A DNA stretch of 64,000 nucleotides from Rhodococcus sp. P-2 (GCF_016598535.1 NZ_CP066779.1:1550001-1614000); one strand, 5' to 3'; positions 1 to 9,066 are shown, counted from the stretch's first letter. Notes: a model not told the origin generated them from the sequence alone. Made by a program: numbers and translations.

Positions 1-457
1 AGTCACTGGTGTAACCGATCGCGGTGATGACGATCAGGTCGGGCTCGAGAGCGAGCAGAGCCTCGAAATTGGTGGAGAAGTCGCCGGCGACGTTGACGAA
101 GCTCGCGTCCTCGATGGTGCGGCCGGGAAACTGGAATCCTGCCTTGGCGTCGGGGAACCAGAAGTTCCCCGAACCGACGATCGGGTAATCCATCATCATG
201 GCGAATTCGAGGTCGACGCGGCCGTCGAGCACCACCACACGCTTCGGGTCGCGCGGAACGTCGCCACTGAACTCGGCCCACGTGTACGGGAGAATGTCAC
301 TGGCAGAGTCGGATTCGCTGTCGGAGCTTCCGCAGGCGCTCAGCGCCAGTGCTGCAGCCACACCGGCTGCGCCACCGAAGAATCGACGCCGTGAAATGCG
401 GTCGACGATCTGAGCCCACTCCGATTCGGTGACCTGCGCATCCAGGACGAGTGTCAT
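1..457 (-). CDS. Iron-siderophore ABC transporter substrate-binding lipoprotein (C-terminus cut by window edge)
   Basis: Partial gene running off the left edge; 152 residues are visible. It starts at an ATG that overlaps the TGA of the upstream ATPase gene (ATGA). Residues 22-29 are a twin-arginine motif, SRRRFFGG, followed by a hydrophobic stretch and a lipobox LSAC with Cys42, so this is a Tat-exported lipoprotein that captures a ferric siderophore outside the membrane. The mature part has the DxxRVVVLDGR-like first beta strand and the LALEPDLIVI segment typical of FepB/FhuD-type binding proteins. It is the last visible gene of an iron-uptake operon whose ATPase, permeases and reductase lie upstream. 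The siderophore is not identifiable from sequence. Confidence 0.9.
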   Translation of the reverse strand, partial: MTLVLDAQVTESEWAQIVDRISRRRFFGGAAGVAAALALSACGSSDSESDSASDILPYTWAEFSGDVPRDPKRVVVLDGRVDLEFAMMMDYPIVGSGNFWFPDAKAGFQFPGRTIEDASFVNVAGDFSTNFEALLALEPDLIVITAIGYTSD

Positions 458-1332
458 ACCTTTGCTCCTTCGATGTTTCGCTGACGCTCGCGTCCGAGCG
501 GAATGACAAGCGGTGTATGGGAAACCGGATCGTCGATGATGCGGCACGCCATGCCGAACACCTCCTGCACCAGTTCTTCGGTGATGATCTCCGCGGGCGG
601 GCCTTCGGCGACCACGGCGCCGTCCTTCATCGCGATGATGTGAGTTCCGTAGCGGCACGCGTGATTGAGATCGTGAAGCACCGCCACCAGCGTGTGTCCG
701 TCGTTCTCGTTCAGATCGCGGCACAGCTCCAGCAGCTCGATCTGATGCGCGATGTCGAGGAACGTCGTCGGCTCGTCCAGCAGCACCAACGGAGTCTGCT
801 GCGCGAGAACCATAGCGACCCAGACACGTTGGCGCTGACCACCGGACAGTTCGTCGACCGGCCTGGCCGACAGATCCGTGACCTTGGTTGCCTCCATCGC
901 CTTGATGACGGCGGCTTCGTCCTCCCGGGACCACTGACGGATCAGCTTCTGGTGCGGATAACGTCCTCGCGCAACCAGATCGGCGACTTTGATGCCGTCC
1001 GGCGCGATCGACGTCTGCGGCAGAAGCCCGAGTCGCCTCGCGACTTCCTTGGCCGGGTACGACGTGATCGCTTTGCCGTCGAGGAGAACTTTGCCGGTAG
1101 TCGGCTTGAGCAACCGCGACAACGCACGCAGAAGCGTCGACTTGCCGCAGGCGTTGGGCCCGACGATGACTGTGAAGCCACCGTCGGGGATCTCGACGTC
1201 GAGGTGCTCCGAGATGACGCGCTTGTCGTAACCGATCGTGACGTCCTCGGCGCGAAGCCGATTCGTCCTTTCAGCCACGACGGCGGCCGTACTTGTCTCG
1301 TTCACGCTGTTCCTCGTTCCTTCACCGATCAC
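454..1332 (-). CDS. Siderophore ABC transporter ATP-binding protein (FepC/FecE family)
   Basis: A 292-residue ATPase that powers ferric-siderophore import. Walker A is GPNACGKST (residues 58-66), the ABC signature is LSGGQ (162-166), Walker B is LVLLDE (182-187), and the switch His lies in VLHDLNHA. Length is slightly above the usual 255-280 because of an N-terminal extension. The GTG start overlaps the TGA of the preceding permease (GTGA), so translation is probably coupled; a later GTG around residue 10 is an alternative start. It sits between two FecCD permeases and the binding protein in one minus-strand operon. Confidence 0.93.
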   Translation of the reverse strand: MIGEGTRNSVNETSTAAVVAERTNRLRAEDVTIGYDKRVISEHLDVEIPDGGFTVIVGPNACGKSTLLRALSRLLKPTTGKVLLDGKAITSYPAKEVARRLGLLPQTSIAPDGIKVADLVARGRYPHQKLIRQWSREDEAAVIKAMEATKVTDLSARPVDELSGGQRQRVWVAMVLAQQTPLVLLDEPTTFLDIAHQIELLELCRDLNENDGHTLVAVLHDLNHACRYGTHIIAMKDGAVVAEGPPAEIITEELVQEVFGMACRIIDDPVSHTPLVIPLGRERQRNIEGAKV

Positions 1333-2378
1333 TGCTTACGTGCCTCTCGCGCGAGAAGCCATACGAAATAGATGCCACCGATGGAGACGGTGACGACGCC
1401 GACCGGCAACTGTGTCGGTGCAAAAGCTCTTTGCGCCACCCAGTCGCTGACCATCAGCAGCGCTCCACCCATCGCCGCCGACGGCAGCAGGGTCACTCCG
1501 GCACTACCGGTCAATCGCCTCACCAACTGCGGAGCCGCCAGCGAGACGAATCCGATCGGTCCGGCCGCCGCCGTCACCATGGCCGTCAGTGCGACGCCGA
1601 GAACAACCAGGGAAAGACGCGTGGGTTCGGCCCGGACGCCGAGCGCCTTGGCGGCGTCGTCACCCATCTCGAGCATCTGCATCCGCCTGCCCAACACCAG
1701 GATCAGCGGAACGAGTATGGCCAGCACGACGACCACCGGCCACACCTGGGTCCAGCCGAGACCGTTCAGCGAACCGGCACCCCACACTGCGGCAGCCATG
1801 GCGTCGTCGAGTTTCGCCTTGAGGATCATCCAGGTGTTGACCGAGCCCAACATCGCACTGATGGCGATACCGACGATGATCAACCGGAATCCCTGCACAC
1901 CACGTTTGTACGCAAGGAGGTAAACCACTGCTGCGGTGGCGATACCGCCTACCAAGGCGCCGACTGCGATCTCGTAGTAAGTGCCACCGATGAGGAGGAT
2001 GACCACCAGAGCGCCCGTGTACGCACCGGAGTTGAAGCCGATGATGTCCGGGCTACCCAACGGGTTCCTGGTGAGCGACTGGAAGATTGCACCACTCATG
2101 CCGAGTGCCGCACCGAGCATCAGCGCCAACAGAACTCGGGGCAGACGCCATTCCACGACGACCATGTGAATACGCGCGGGAGCCTCGCCGAACAGTGCGC
2201 CGAGGACGTCCCCGATCGGCACCTGGTAGTCACCACTACCGAGCGCGATGACACCGATCGCCAGTGCAAGCGCAACGAGGACGAGGCAGACCGTGACCGT
2301 GCGGACGTCGATCCGCGCGGACCAGCCTTCTTTGGGTGAGCGCACCACCGTGGTGGGGCGCCCGAAATCGATGTTCAC
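1329..2378 (-). CDS. Siderophore ABC transporter permease (FecCD family), subunit 2
   Basis: A 349-residue polytopic membrane protein of the FecCD/BtuC family with about nine or ten hydrophobic segments. It carries the family sequences RLPRVLLALMLGAALGMSG and RNPLGSPDIIGFNSGA in its N-terminal half and GPIGFVSLAAPQLVRRLTG in the C-terminal half. It should pair with the other permease of this operon to form the membrane channel. The GTG start overlaps the TGA of the upstream permease as GTGA. Substrate is inferred only from neighbours (siderophore-interacting protein, lipoprotein). Confidence 0.92.
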   Translation of the reverse strand: MNIDFGRPTTVVRSPKEGWSARIDVRTVTVCLVLVALALAIGVIALGSGDYQVPIGDVLGALFGEAPARIHMVVVEWRLPRVLLALMLGAALGMSGAIFQSLTRNPLGSPDIIGFNSGAYTGALVVILLIGGTYYEIAVGALVGGIATAAVVYLLAYKRGVQGFRLIIVGIAISAMLGSVNTWMILKAKLDDAMAAAVWGAGSLNGLGWTQVWPVVVVLAILVPLILVLGRRMQMLEMGDDAAKALGVRAEPTRLSLVVLGVALTAMVTAAAGPIGFVSLAAPQLVRRLTGSAGVTLLPSAAMGGALLMVSDWVAQRAFAPTQLPVGVVTVSIGGIYFVWLLAREARKQ

Positions 2379-3502
2379 AGACCGCTCACCTTGCTTCGAC
2401 GCACCAGCATGATCAGCACCGGAGCACCGATGAAGGCCGTGACGATACCGACCTGAAGTTCACCCGGGCGCAGCACGATTCGGCCGACGACGTCGGAGAA
2501 GAGGAGAAGAATCGGCGAACACACCAATGTGTACGGAAGAATCCATCGCTGATCGGGTCCGACGAACCATCTCGCAACGTGCGGAACCATCAGACCGACG
2601 AATCCGATCGGTCCGGCCGCAGCCGTCGCCGCGCCACACAGCAACGTCACCGCGATGACGCCGAGAATACGAGTGCGAGTGATATTGGCGCCGAGCGAAC
2701 GTGCCAGATCGTCACCCAAAGCCACGGCATTGAGCTGGCGTGCCAACGCGAGCGCCAGGAATAGCCCGATGAGGATGAAGGGTGCAACGGCCAGAACGAT
2801 TTCCAAGGAACGCCCGCTGAGTGAGCCGGCATTCCACTGGCGCATCTGGTCGAAAGCGGTCGGGTTGAGCAGGGTGATGCCGGAGGAGATGCCGCCGAGC
2901 ACGGAGCCGATGGCGACACCGGCCAGCGTCAGCCGAATGGGCGTTGCACCGCCCCTGCCGATCGAGCCCAACGTGTAGACGATCGCCGTGGCTATCACCG
3001 CGCCGAGGAAAGCGAACCAGATGTAGGACCAGATGCTGGTCAGGCCGACGACCGCGACGGCAACAACCATCGCGAACCCCGCACCGGCATTGACACCGAG
3101 AATTCCGGGGTCAGCCAAGGGATTTCGTGTCATCGCCTGGATGAGGCCACCGGCGACACCGAGCGCCATGCCGACTATCAGACCGAGGAGAGTACGCGGT
3201 AGCCGCAGGTCACGGATGATCACGTGATCATTGGAATCGTCGTAGTTCACCAGCGCGTCGATCACGGTGCCGAACGGAATGGTCTTCGATCCCACCGCGA
3301 TGCTCAGGAGGAGCACGGCGGCGAGCACCACCAGGCACACCAGAAGCCCTGCCATGCGACGAGAGTTTGTCGATACCAGCCCGTCCGGTTGCTTCTGCTT
3401 TTCTTGCAGCGACTCGTCGATCAGTTCTTCGGTGTGTTTGTCGGAGGCGCTCTTGTCAGCCGGACTGTTGTCGACGGCGCTCTTGTCCAGTCCAACGCTC
3501 AC
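2375..3502 (-). CDS. Siderophore ABC transporter permease (FecCD family), subunit 1
   Basis: A 375-residue FecCD-family permease. The frame is open further upstream, but the start chosen is the GTG at 3502, which overlaps the TGA of the siderophore-interacting protein as GTGA, the same junction used by the next two genes. Before the first membrane segment there is a hydrophilic tail of about 45 residues rich in Asp, Ser and Lys. Family landmarks include IIRDLRLPRTLLGLI, NPLADPGILGVNAGA and GPIGFVGLMVPHVAR. It forms a heterodimeric channel with the downstream permease. Confidence 0.91.
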   Translation of the reverse strand: MSVGLDKSAVDNSPADKSASDKHTEELIDESLQEKQKQPDGLVSTNSRRMAGLLVCLVVLAAVLLLSIAVGSKTIPFGTVIDALVNYDDSNDHVIIRDLRLPRTLLGLIVGMALGVAGGLIQAMTRNPLADPGILGVNAGAGFAMVVAVAVVGLTSIWSYIWFAFLGAVIATAIVYTLGSIGRGGATPIRLTLAGVAIGSVLGGISSGITLLNPTAFDQMRQWNAGSLSGRSLEIVLAVAPFILIGLFLALALARQLNAVALGDDLARSLGANITRTRILGVIAVTLLCGAATAAAGPIGFVGLMVPHVARWFVGPDQRWILPYTLVCSPILLLFSDVVGRIVLRPGELQVGIVTAFIGAPVLIMLVRRSKVSGL

Positions 3503-4401
3503 AATCCGGCGCTCTCTAGAGTCTTCTCGACCTCGTCGCGGATCTCTTCCTCGTCGCGGTCGGATTCCCAGGCAGCATCGAGTGCAGCGCGGACACTCTC
3601 GTCGAGGGCCTCGTATTTCGCATTCCACACCTCGGCCTTGTAGGTCCAGTAGCCGATGACCTTGTACTGCTCACCAGGCAACTTCAGTTCGTGGCGAAGG
3701 TACTTGCGGATGTCACGGAGCATCGTGCTTTCGCCTGCCACCCACACGTATCCGAGTTCGGTCGGAAGGTTCATCGCGCGAACAGCATCCGGGAGCTTCG
3801 ACGGTGCAACACCGTTGCCACTGCCGACCAGCCAGATGAACTCGACGTCGGCGGCCGAGGCGATCTGCTGCTTGTGAGACTCGTCCACCACCTCGACGAT
3901 CGCCTTGGCCGACATGCCGGCGGGCAACTGTTCGATCAAGCGCCCGAGTGCGGGGAGTCCAGTCGCGTCGGCGACGAACACCTGCCAGCGCGCGTCGGCC
4001 GGCGGCTCGTAGAGGCCACGAGACTCGCCGATCGCCAACTTGGCACCGATCTCGGCCGTCTGTGCCCAGTCGCTCGCGATACCACCCTCGTGAACGACGA
4101 AGTCGATCGTCATGCGGCTGGTCTCGGAATCGAACCGTCGCACGGTGTACGGCTGGCACGGGGACGGTTCCTCGCCCTCCGGGTATCGCCAACCGCGCGG
4201 TGCATCCGGATCTTCCGCCGGCAGAACGAACTTGCCCGTGGCCGGGACCGGGAAGTGGAGACGCAGGTATTCGTCACCGGTACCGGTGGTTTCGAAGGCG
4301 GTCAGCTCCTCCCCACCGAACACGATACGAACCATTCCCGGGGTCACGTACTCCTTGTGAAGTACCTCGCCGAACACAAGACTCACAACAATCTCCAACA
4401 T
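3499..4401 (-). CDS. Siderophore-interacting FAD/NAD(P)H oxidoreductase (ViuB-like)
   Basis: A 300-residue cytosolic flavoprotein of the siderophore-interacting family, which releases iron by reducing the ferric siderophore after import. The FAD-binding region contains PYTVR (84-88) in place of the usual R-x-Y-T-x-R, and HEGGIASDWA (from residue 104) corresponds to the conserved H-G-x-x-G-P-A-S-x-W-A. The NAD(P)H-binding half includes FVADATGLPALGRLIEQL and ending VWVAGEST. First gene of the minus-strand iron operon and divergent from an ABC exporter-fold transporter; an IdeR-like box lies in the shared upstream region. Confidence 0.92.
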   Translation of the reverse strand: MLEIVVSLVFGEVLHKEYVTPGMVRIVFGGEELTAFETTGTGDEYLRLHFPVPATGKFVLPAEDPDAPRGWRYPEGEEPSPCQPYTVRRFDSETSRMTIDFVVHEGGIASDWAQTAEIGAKLAIGESRGLYEPPADARWQVFVADATGLPALGRLIEQLPAGMSAKAIVEVVDESHKQQIASAADVEFIWLVGSGNGVAPSKLPDAVRAMNLPTELGYVWVAGESTMLRDIRKYLRHELKLPGEQYKVIGYWTYKAEVWNAKYEALDESVRAALDAAWESDRDEEEIRDEVEKTLESAGL

Positions 4402-4466
4402 CGATGGAACATGAACCGGACCCGAACACGAGGATCAATCCGACTTCCGGACATAGTTAACCCGCG

Positions 4467-4485
4467 CTAAGTAAGGTAGACCTTA
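4467..4485. promoter_or_regulatory. IdeR/DtxR-like iron box
   Basis: The core TAAGGTAGACCTTA (4472-4485) is a two-fold symmetric sequence. Aligned to the 19-bp DtxR/IdeR consensus TWAGGTWAGSCTWACCTWA it matches about 14 of 19 positions. It lies between the divergent siderophore reductase operon and the ABC transporter pair, so either or both could be repressed by iron-loaded IdeR. It is a weaker match than the box at 8942-8960. Confidence 0.65.
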
Positions 4486-4634
4486 ATTTATTGCAGTGTT
4501 GTCGATGAGTCGATGCCTTCTCCGCTGCAACGGGGCCAACTACTATCGCAATTCGGCCAACGCAATACGTATGGCCTGTTCACGACAAGTATTGGCATCG
4601 GTGTGACTTCTGACTACCGCCCACGATCCCTAGC

Positions 4635-6302
4635 GTGGACCCAGTGCCTTCGACACCACTTCTTTCGGCCGAGACAAACGGCCCCCCAGCCAGGCCGGCG
4701 ATCACGCCGCGCCAGGTAATTACCCGCGCGATCGCTTCCGAAGGTCGCGGAGCCAAGCTGGCGGCCGCCTCCGTCGGCTTCACCGGCCACCAGGTCGCGG
4801 AAGCATTGGTTCCGGTGGTGATCGGTGCGGTCATCGACCGAGCTGTGGCGACCAGCGATGCCGCAGCACTCGGAAAGTGGATCCTCGTTCTCGGAATTCT
4901 CTTCACCGGCTTGTTGCTCAGTTGGCGATTCGCGGCGCGTATCTCCGATTCCGTCACCGAGCACGGAGCACACCGCCTACGGATGGACATCGCGCGCCGA
5001 GGCCTCGATCCGCATGGCATGTCGCCTCGGCGCATGCCGGGCGAGGTCTACTCGATTGCGACATCCGACGCGGGTTCGGTGGCCGGATTCACGCACACGC
5101 TGAGCACCAAACTCGCCGCGGCTTGCGGGGTGCTGACCGCGGCGATCTCGCTGCTGGTGATCTCGGTACCGCTCGGCCTGCTCGTCATCCTCGGCACTCC
5201 CCCGGTGTTGGCTCTCATGCAGGTGGTCAGTCGACCGCTCGAACGCCGAGCCGAAACCGATCAATGGCAGGGCGCCAAGGCCGGCGCGCTCGCCGCTGAT
5301 CTGCTCTCCGGACTCCGAATCCTGTCCGGTATCGGCGCCGGAGACGCTGCAGCGCAGCGATATCGGGGGGCGAGCCGAACTTCGCTGGAAGCAACCCTTC
5401 GCGCACAGCGATACCAAGCGATGTACTCCGCCGCCAACGTTGCAATCGCCGGCGCTTTCCTCGCCGTCATCGCGTACGTGGGTGGGCGGATGGCAGCGTC
5501 CGGGAGCATCTCGGTCGGTGAATTCGTTGCCGTGGTGGGTCTGGCACAGTTCCTTCGCGGTCCGCTGATCGACATCATCTACTTCGGCGCCGGCCTGGCC
5601 CGGGCGCGCGCCTCCGCCAACCGCGTCGCATCGCTTCTGGCGACCGGCGAGGCTGTCACTCCCGCGAGTGATCCTGCACCCCTGAACCACGCAGAGTTCC
5701 TGACGCTGCGCGACGTCGTGCTGGCCGGAGCTTCACCGGTCGATCTGGACGTCAAACGCGGCGAGATCATCGGCATCGTCACCGAGAATGCCGCCTGGGC
5801 GGATGCGTTGGTCGACGCACTGGCTCGTCGAATCGAGCCTTCGAGCGGAACGATTCATCTCGGCGACAACGCCATTCACGAACTGCACATCGACGAACTC
5901 CGGGCTCATGTTCTGGCAGCACCGCACGACGCCGCACTGTTCATCGGCACCGTGGGCGACAACATCGAGGCACTCGCACCGATCGGCAGTCGCAGCGACG
6001 AGGCTGTCGCCGCTGCTGCCGCAGATCAGGTGATCTCGGCACTGCCGCTCGGCCTCGCCACCCGAGTCACGGAGCAGGGAAATTCGCTCTCGGGCGGTCA
6101 GCGCCAGCGCATCGCATTGGCGAGAGCACTCGCGAGCGAAGCACCGGTGCTGGTTCTGCACGACCCCACCACCGCCGTCGACTCCGTCACCGAAGCGCGC
6201 ATCGCACGCGGGATCGCCGAGGTACGCGGTGCTCACGCGACTCTTCTTCTGACCAGCAGCCCCGTGCTGCTCGATATCTGCGATCGGGTGATCGAGCTGT
6301 GA
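4635..6302 (+). CDS. ABC exporter-fold transporter subunit with degenerate nucleotide site (IrtA/B-like)
   Basis: A 555-residue half-transporter: an N-terminal six-helix membrane domain (about 45-330) and a C-terminal ATPase domain. The ATPase domain has lost its own nucleotide-binding residues: the Walker A position reads TENAAWAD (383-390) without GKS/T, Walker B ends LVLHDP with His509 where Asp is expected and Asp510 where Glu is expected, and the switch His is missing (LTSSPV). Its signature LSGGQ (485-489) and D-loop are intact. GTG start. It overlaps the next subunit by GTGA, and both are divergent from a siderophore-interacting protein, suggesting a heterodimeric siderophore transporter like mycobacterial IrtAB; direction and substrate are inferred. 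Confidence 0.88.
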   Translation: MDPVPSTPLLSAETNGPPARPAITPRQVITRAIASEGRGAKLAAASVGFTGHQVAEALVPVVIGAVIDRAVATSDAAALGKWILVLGILFTGLLLSWRFAARISDSVTEHGAHRLRMDIARRGLDPHGMSPRRMPGEVYSIATSDAGSVAGFTHTLSTKLAAACGVLTAAISLLVISVPLGLLVILGTPPVLALMQVVSRPLERRAETDQWQGAKAGALAADLLSGLRILSGIGAGDAAAQRYRGASRTSLEATLRAQRYQAMYSAANVAIAGAFLAVIAYVGGRMAASGSISVGEFVAVVGLAQFLRGPLIDIIYFGAGLARARASANRVASLLATGEAVTPASDPAPLNHAEFLTLRDVVLAGASPVDLDVKRGEIIGIVTENAAWADALVDALARRIEPSSGTIHLGDNAIHELHIDELRAHVLAAPHDAALFIGTVGDNIEALAPIGSRSDEAVAAAAADQVISALPLGLATRVTEQGNSLSGGQRQRIALARALASEAPVLVLHDPTTAVDSVTEARIARGIAEVRGAHATLLLTSSPVLLDICDRVIEL

Positions 6303-8056
6303 ACGAACTACTCCCCACCGCGACACCGAAACAGGCACGCCGCGCGGCACTTCGGTTGATGGGTCCGCACCGGATATCGGCCATCGCCGCCGTGGTCACT
6401 CTGACTGCCGCGACCGCGATCGGTCTACTCACGCCACTTGTCCTCGGCGCCATGGTCGACGCCGTGACAGACGGAGACGGCGACACTGCCTCGCGCATCG
6501 GCACGCTGACTCTCGCGTTGGTCGCCATCGCGGTTGCCTCCTCCCTTCTCGTCGGAGTGAGCAACTACCTGCTCGCCGGTGTCGGTGAACGTGTAGTCGC
6601 CGACCTGCGCGAAGAAGTAGTCGTCCGGGTTCTCGACCTGCCACAGAGCGACGTCGAGCGAGCCGGGCGCGGAGACCTGGTCTCCCGGATCACCGGAGAC
6701 GTCCGGTTGGTGACCCGCGCTGTATCCGAAGCGCTTCCGGTTTTTGCCACCGCAGCACTGACCATCGTGTTGACCCTGATCGGATTGGGCAGCCTCGATT
6801 GGCGATTCGCCGTCGCCGCGGTGATCGCAGCTCCCATCCAGATCCAGGCGCTGCGCTGGTATCTCTCGAGGTCTGCCCCGGTCTACCGCGAGGAGCGGGA
6901 GGCGGAAGGTGCACGTGCGCAACAGCTCCTTGACTCGCTGAGCAACTCCGACACCGTCGGATCGCTCCGTCTGGCCCAGCCCCATCTGGAACAGATCGAA
7001 TCTCGATCGATGACGGCCGTCCGGCTGAGCTTGTTGACCACTCGTTTGCGCACGAGGTTCTTCGGTCGACTCAACATCGCCGAGTTCATCGGTCTGTCCG
7101 CCGTGCTGATCACCGGCTTCTGGCTGGTGAAGGACGGTCAGATCAGCATCGGTGCCGCTACCGCCGCAGCACTGTTCTTCCACCGTCTCTTCGATCCGGT
7201 GGGTGCAGTTCTCAGCGTGTTCGACGAATTGCAGGAAGGCACAATCGCGTTGGCTCGGCTGGTCGGAGTCACGCTTGCGCCCGTGCCACCCGCACCGACC
7301 GATCCACGTGAACCTGTCGACAGCTCGGCATCGTTGGAACGCGTCACGTTCTCGTACCGACGCGGCGACGCCCCCGTTCTGCGAGACATCGACATCACCA
7401 TTCCGGCAGGGACCGTCACCGCACTGGTGGGCGCAACCGGAGCCGGAAAATCGACGGTGGCCAAACTGATCGCGGGAACCTATGAACCGACCGAAGGCGT
7501 CGTGAAGATCGGGGACATCCCCCGGAACGAATTGCCGCGGTCGACTTCTCGAAGCGCGGTCGCTCTCGTGACGCAGGAGGTCCACGTCTTTGCCGGTACG
7601 TTGGCCGAGGATCTACGGCTGGCCGACCCTTCCGCAACCGACAACGACATCACTGCGGCGCTCGAAACCGTCGGCGCCTCCGATTGGTTGCGGGCCCTCC
7701 CGGACGGACTCGAAACCGTGGTCGGAGACGGTGGACACCGGCTGACCGCAACACAGGCACAACAACTTGCGTTGGCAAGAATCGAATTACTGGATCCGCC
7801 GCTGCTGATTCTCGACGAGGCGACCGCCGAAGCGGGCAGCGCCGGAGCCAAGGTCCTCGATGACGCCGCGCTCGCCCTGACCCGGGGTCGCACTGCTGTC
7901 ACAGTGGCACACCGACTCTCGCAGGCCGTCGACGCCGACCAGATCCTCGTCATGAACGACGGCCGCGTGGTCGAGCACGGCTCTCACGACGAGTTGGTCA
8001 ACCTCGGGGGTCGGTATGCGGAGCTGTGGGAAGCGTGGTCCGCGCCGCGGCGTTGA
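6299..8056 (+). CDS. ABC exporter-fold transporter subunit with intact Walker motifs, degenerate signature (IrtA/B-like)
   Basis: A 585-residue half-transporter pairing with the preceding gene. The membrane domain spans about 25-310. In the ATPase domain Walker A is GATGAGKST (378-386), Walker B is LLILDE (502-507) and the switch His is H538 in VAHRLS, all intact. The ABC signature is replaced by LTATQ (482-486) and the D-loop reads EAGSAG. With the partner subunit this leaves one complete composite ATP site and one site in which every catalytic element is lost. GTG start, GTGA overlap. A rho-independent-type hairpin follows. Confidence 0.88.
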   Translation: MNELLPTATPKQARRAALRLMGPHRISAIAAVVTLTAATAIGLLTPLVLGAMVDAVTDGDGDTASRIGTLTLALVAIAVASSLLVGVSNYLLAGVGERVVADLREEVVVRVLDLPQSDVERAGRGDLVSRITGDVRLVTRAVSEALPVFATAALTIVLTLIGLGSLDWRFAVAAVIAAPIQIQALRWYLSRSAPVYREEREAEGARAQQLLDSLSNSDTVGSLRLAQPHLEQIESRSMTAVRLSLLTTRLRTRFFGRLNIAEFIGLSAVLITGFWLVKDGQISIGAATAAALFFHRLFDPVGAVLSVFDELQEGTIALARLVGVTLAPVPPAPTDPREPVDSSASLERVTFSYRRGDAPVLRDIDITIPAGTVTALVGATGAGKSTVAKLIAGTYEPTEGVVKIGDIPRNELPRSTSRSAVALVTQEVHVFAGTLAEDLRLADPSATDNDITAALETVGASDWLRALPDGLETVVGDGGHRLTATQAQQLALARIELLDPPLLILDEATAEAGSAGAKVLDDAALALTRGRTAVTVAHRLSQAVDADQILVMNDGRVVEHGSHDELVNLGGRYAELWEAWSAPRR

Positions 8057-8064
8057 GCGCGACG

Positions 8065-8094
8065 GTTGCACCGGGCACTTCCGGCCGGTGCAAC
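8065..8094. terminator. Hairpin between convergent genes
   Basis: Perfect 10-bp stem (GTTGCACCGG paired with CCGGTGCAAC) around a 10-nt loop, located in the 43-bp gap between the ABC transporter operon and the convergent AraC regulator. There is no T-run, so it would act as a GC-rich actinobacterial terminator serving both directions. Confidence 0.7.
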
Positions 8095-8099
8095 CCAAC

Positions 8100-8924
8100 T
8101 CACGCGTGCAGAAGGTACGGCACCGATTCGGGAGCCACACTCCCCTTGTTCATCATGCTGCCGGGTGTACGGCCGGTGACTCGGCGGAACACGGCGACAA
8201 AAGCACTCGGGGTTTCGTACCCGACTCGCCTACTGACCACCGAAACCGGCACTCCAGCAGCTAAATACGTCAGCGCCGCGCGGACACGAACCTGAATTCG
8301 CCACTGCGCAAACGTCATTCCCGTACCCTGCGCGAACACGCGCGTCAAGGTCCGGACACTACCGCCAGCCGTCAGCGCCCATTCCGACAGCGAGCGCTGG
8401 TCTGCCGGATTGGCGACCAACGCTTCGGCGACGAAGAGTGCTCGCGGATCGGTCGGCATCGGCACCTCCACGGCAGCAACCTCGAGCGGCTGCAGCATGT
8501 CGAAGGCCACTCGCTCCGCGCGACTACGGGCCTCGTCGGGCATGTTCCGTCGATGCATGTGCAGGAGTACCTCACGTAGGAGAGCACTGACTCCGAACAA
8601 ACCGGGAACACCCGAGGGCGCGGCGTGCGCCTCAGGCCGGAAGTAGGTGCAGAAGAACTCGGTACCAGGGCCGGCCTTCACGGCATGTAACGCACCGGCA
8701 GGCAACCACAGTCCTGCCGACGGCGGCACCTCCCACGTGATGCCGTCAGCCACAACCGTGAGCATTCCGCCGGAGTTTCCCCAGATCAGCTCGTGCTCTG
8801 GATGACGATGCGGGGCCCACTGCCGCTGGTGAGAGAGCTTCAGAGTCACCGTTGTCATCGAGTAGGGGTGATCGATGGAACGCGGCCCCACGGGCACCGA
8901 AATTCTCTCTGCCACAGCTGTCAT
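8100..8924 (-). CDS. AraC-family regulator under iron control
   Basis: A 274-residue regulator: an N-terminal cupin-like sensor (APHRHPEHELIW, about residues 38-50) and a C-terminal double helix-turn-helix (about 185-265) ending RRVTGRTPG. The ATG at 8924 is chosen because a TATACT -10 hexamer at 8937-8932 puts the transcription start at that codon; an in-frame ATG at 8954 would lie inside the IdeR box. In Corynebacterium, DtxR represses the AraC-type regulator RipA, which shuts down iron-using enzymes during starvation; this gene could play that role or activate the adjacent siderophore genes. Which of these is unknown. Confidence 0.88.
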   Translation of the reverse strand: MTAVAERISVPVGPRSIDHPYSMTTVTLKLSHQRQWAPHRHPEHELIWGNSGGMLTVVADGITWEVPPSAGLWLPAGALHAVKAGPGTEFFCTYFRPEAHAAPSGVPGLFGVSALLREVLLHMHRRNMPDEARSRAERVAFDMLQPLEVAAVEVPMPTDPRALFVAEALVANPADQRSLSEWALTAGGSVRTLTRVFAQGTGMTFAQWRIQVRVRAALTYLAAGVPVSVVSRRVGYETPSAFVAVFRRVTGRTPGSMMNKGSVAPESVPYLLHA

Positions 8925-8931
8925 GATGACG

Positions 8932-8960
8932 AGTATAGGACTTTCGTTAGGCATACCTAA
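8932..8960 (-). promoter_or_regulatory. Promoter of the AraC gene with overlapping IdeR box
   Basis: An IdeR/DtxR-type site occupies 8942-8960: GTTAGGCATACCTAA (8946-8960) differs at one base from the corresponding 15 positions of the consensus, about 16 of 19 overall. It covers the -35 position and spacer upstream of a TATACT -10 hexamer (8937-8932, read on the minus strand). Binding of IdeR there would block transcription of the AraC regulator when iron is plentiful. Confidence 0.8.
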
Positions 8961-9066
8961 ATAGGAACCCGAAAAATGTTGACTGTGACCCGCGAGTTAC
9001 AGATACTGCGGGCACCGATATCGTGACGTCAACTCCCGGCTACGGGTCGGCAACGAGAGGTACATG

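Noticed and set aside
451..1371. Long plus-strand open frame antisense to the siderophore ATPase
   Set aside because: It is the complement of a gene with intact Walker and signature motifs. Its translation is Arg/His-rich with no recognisable domain, the usual high-GC shadow.
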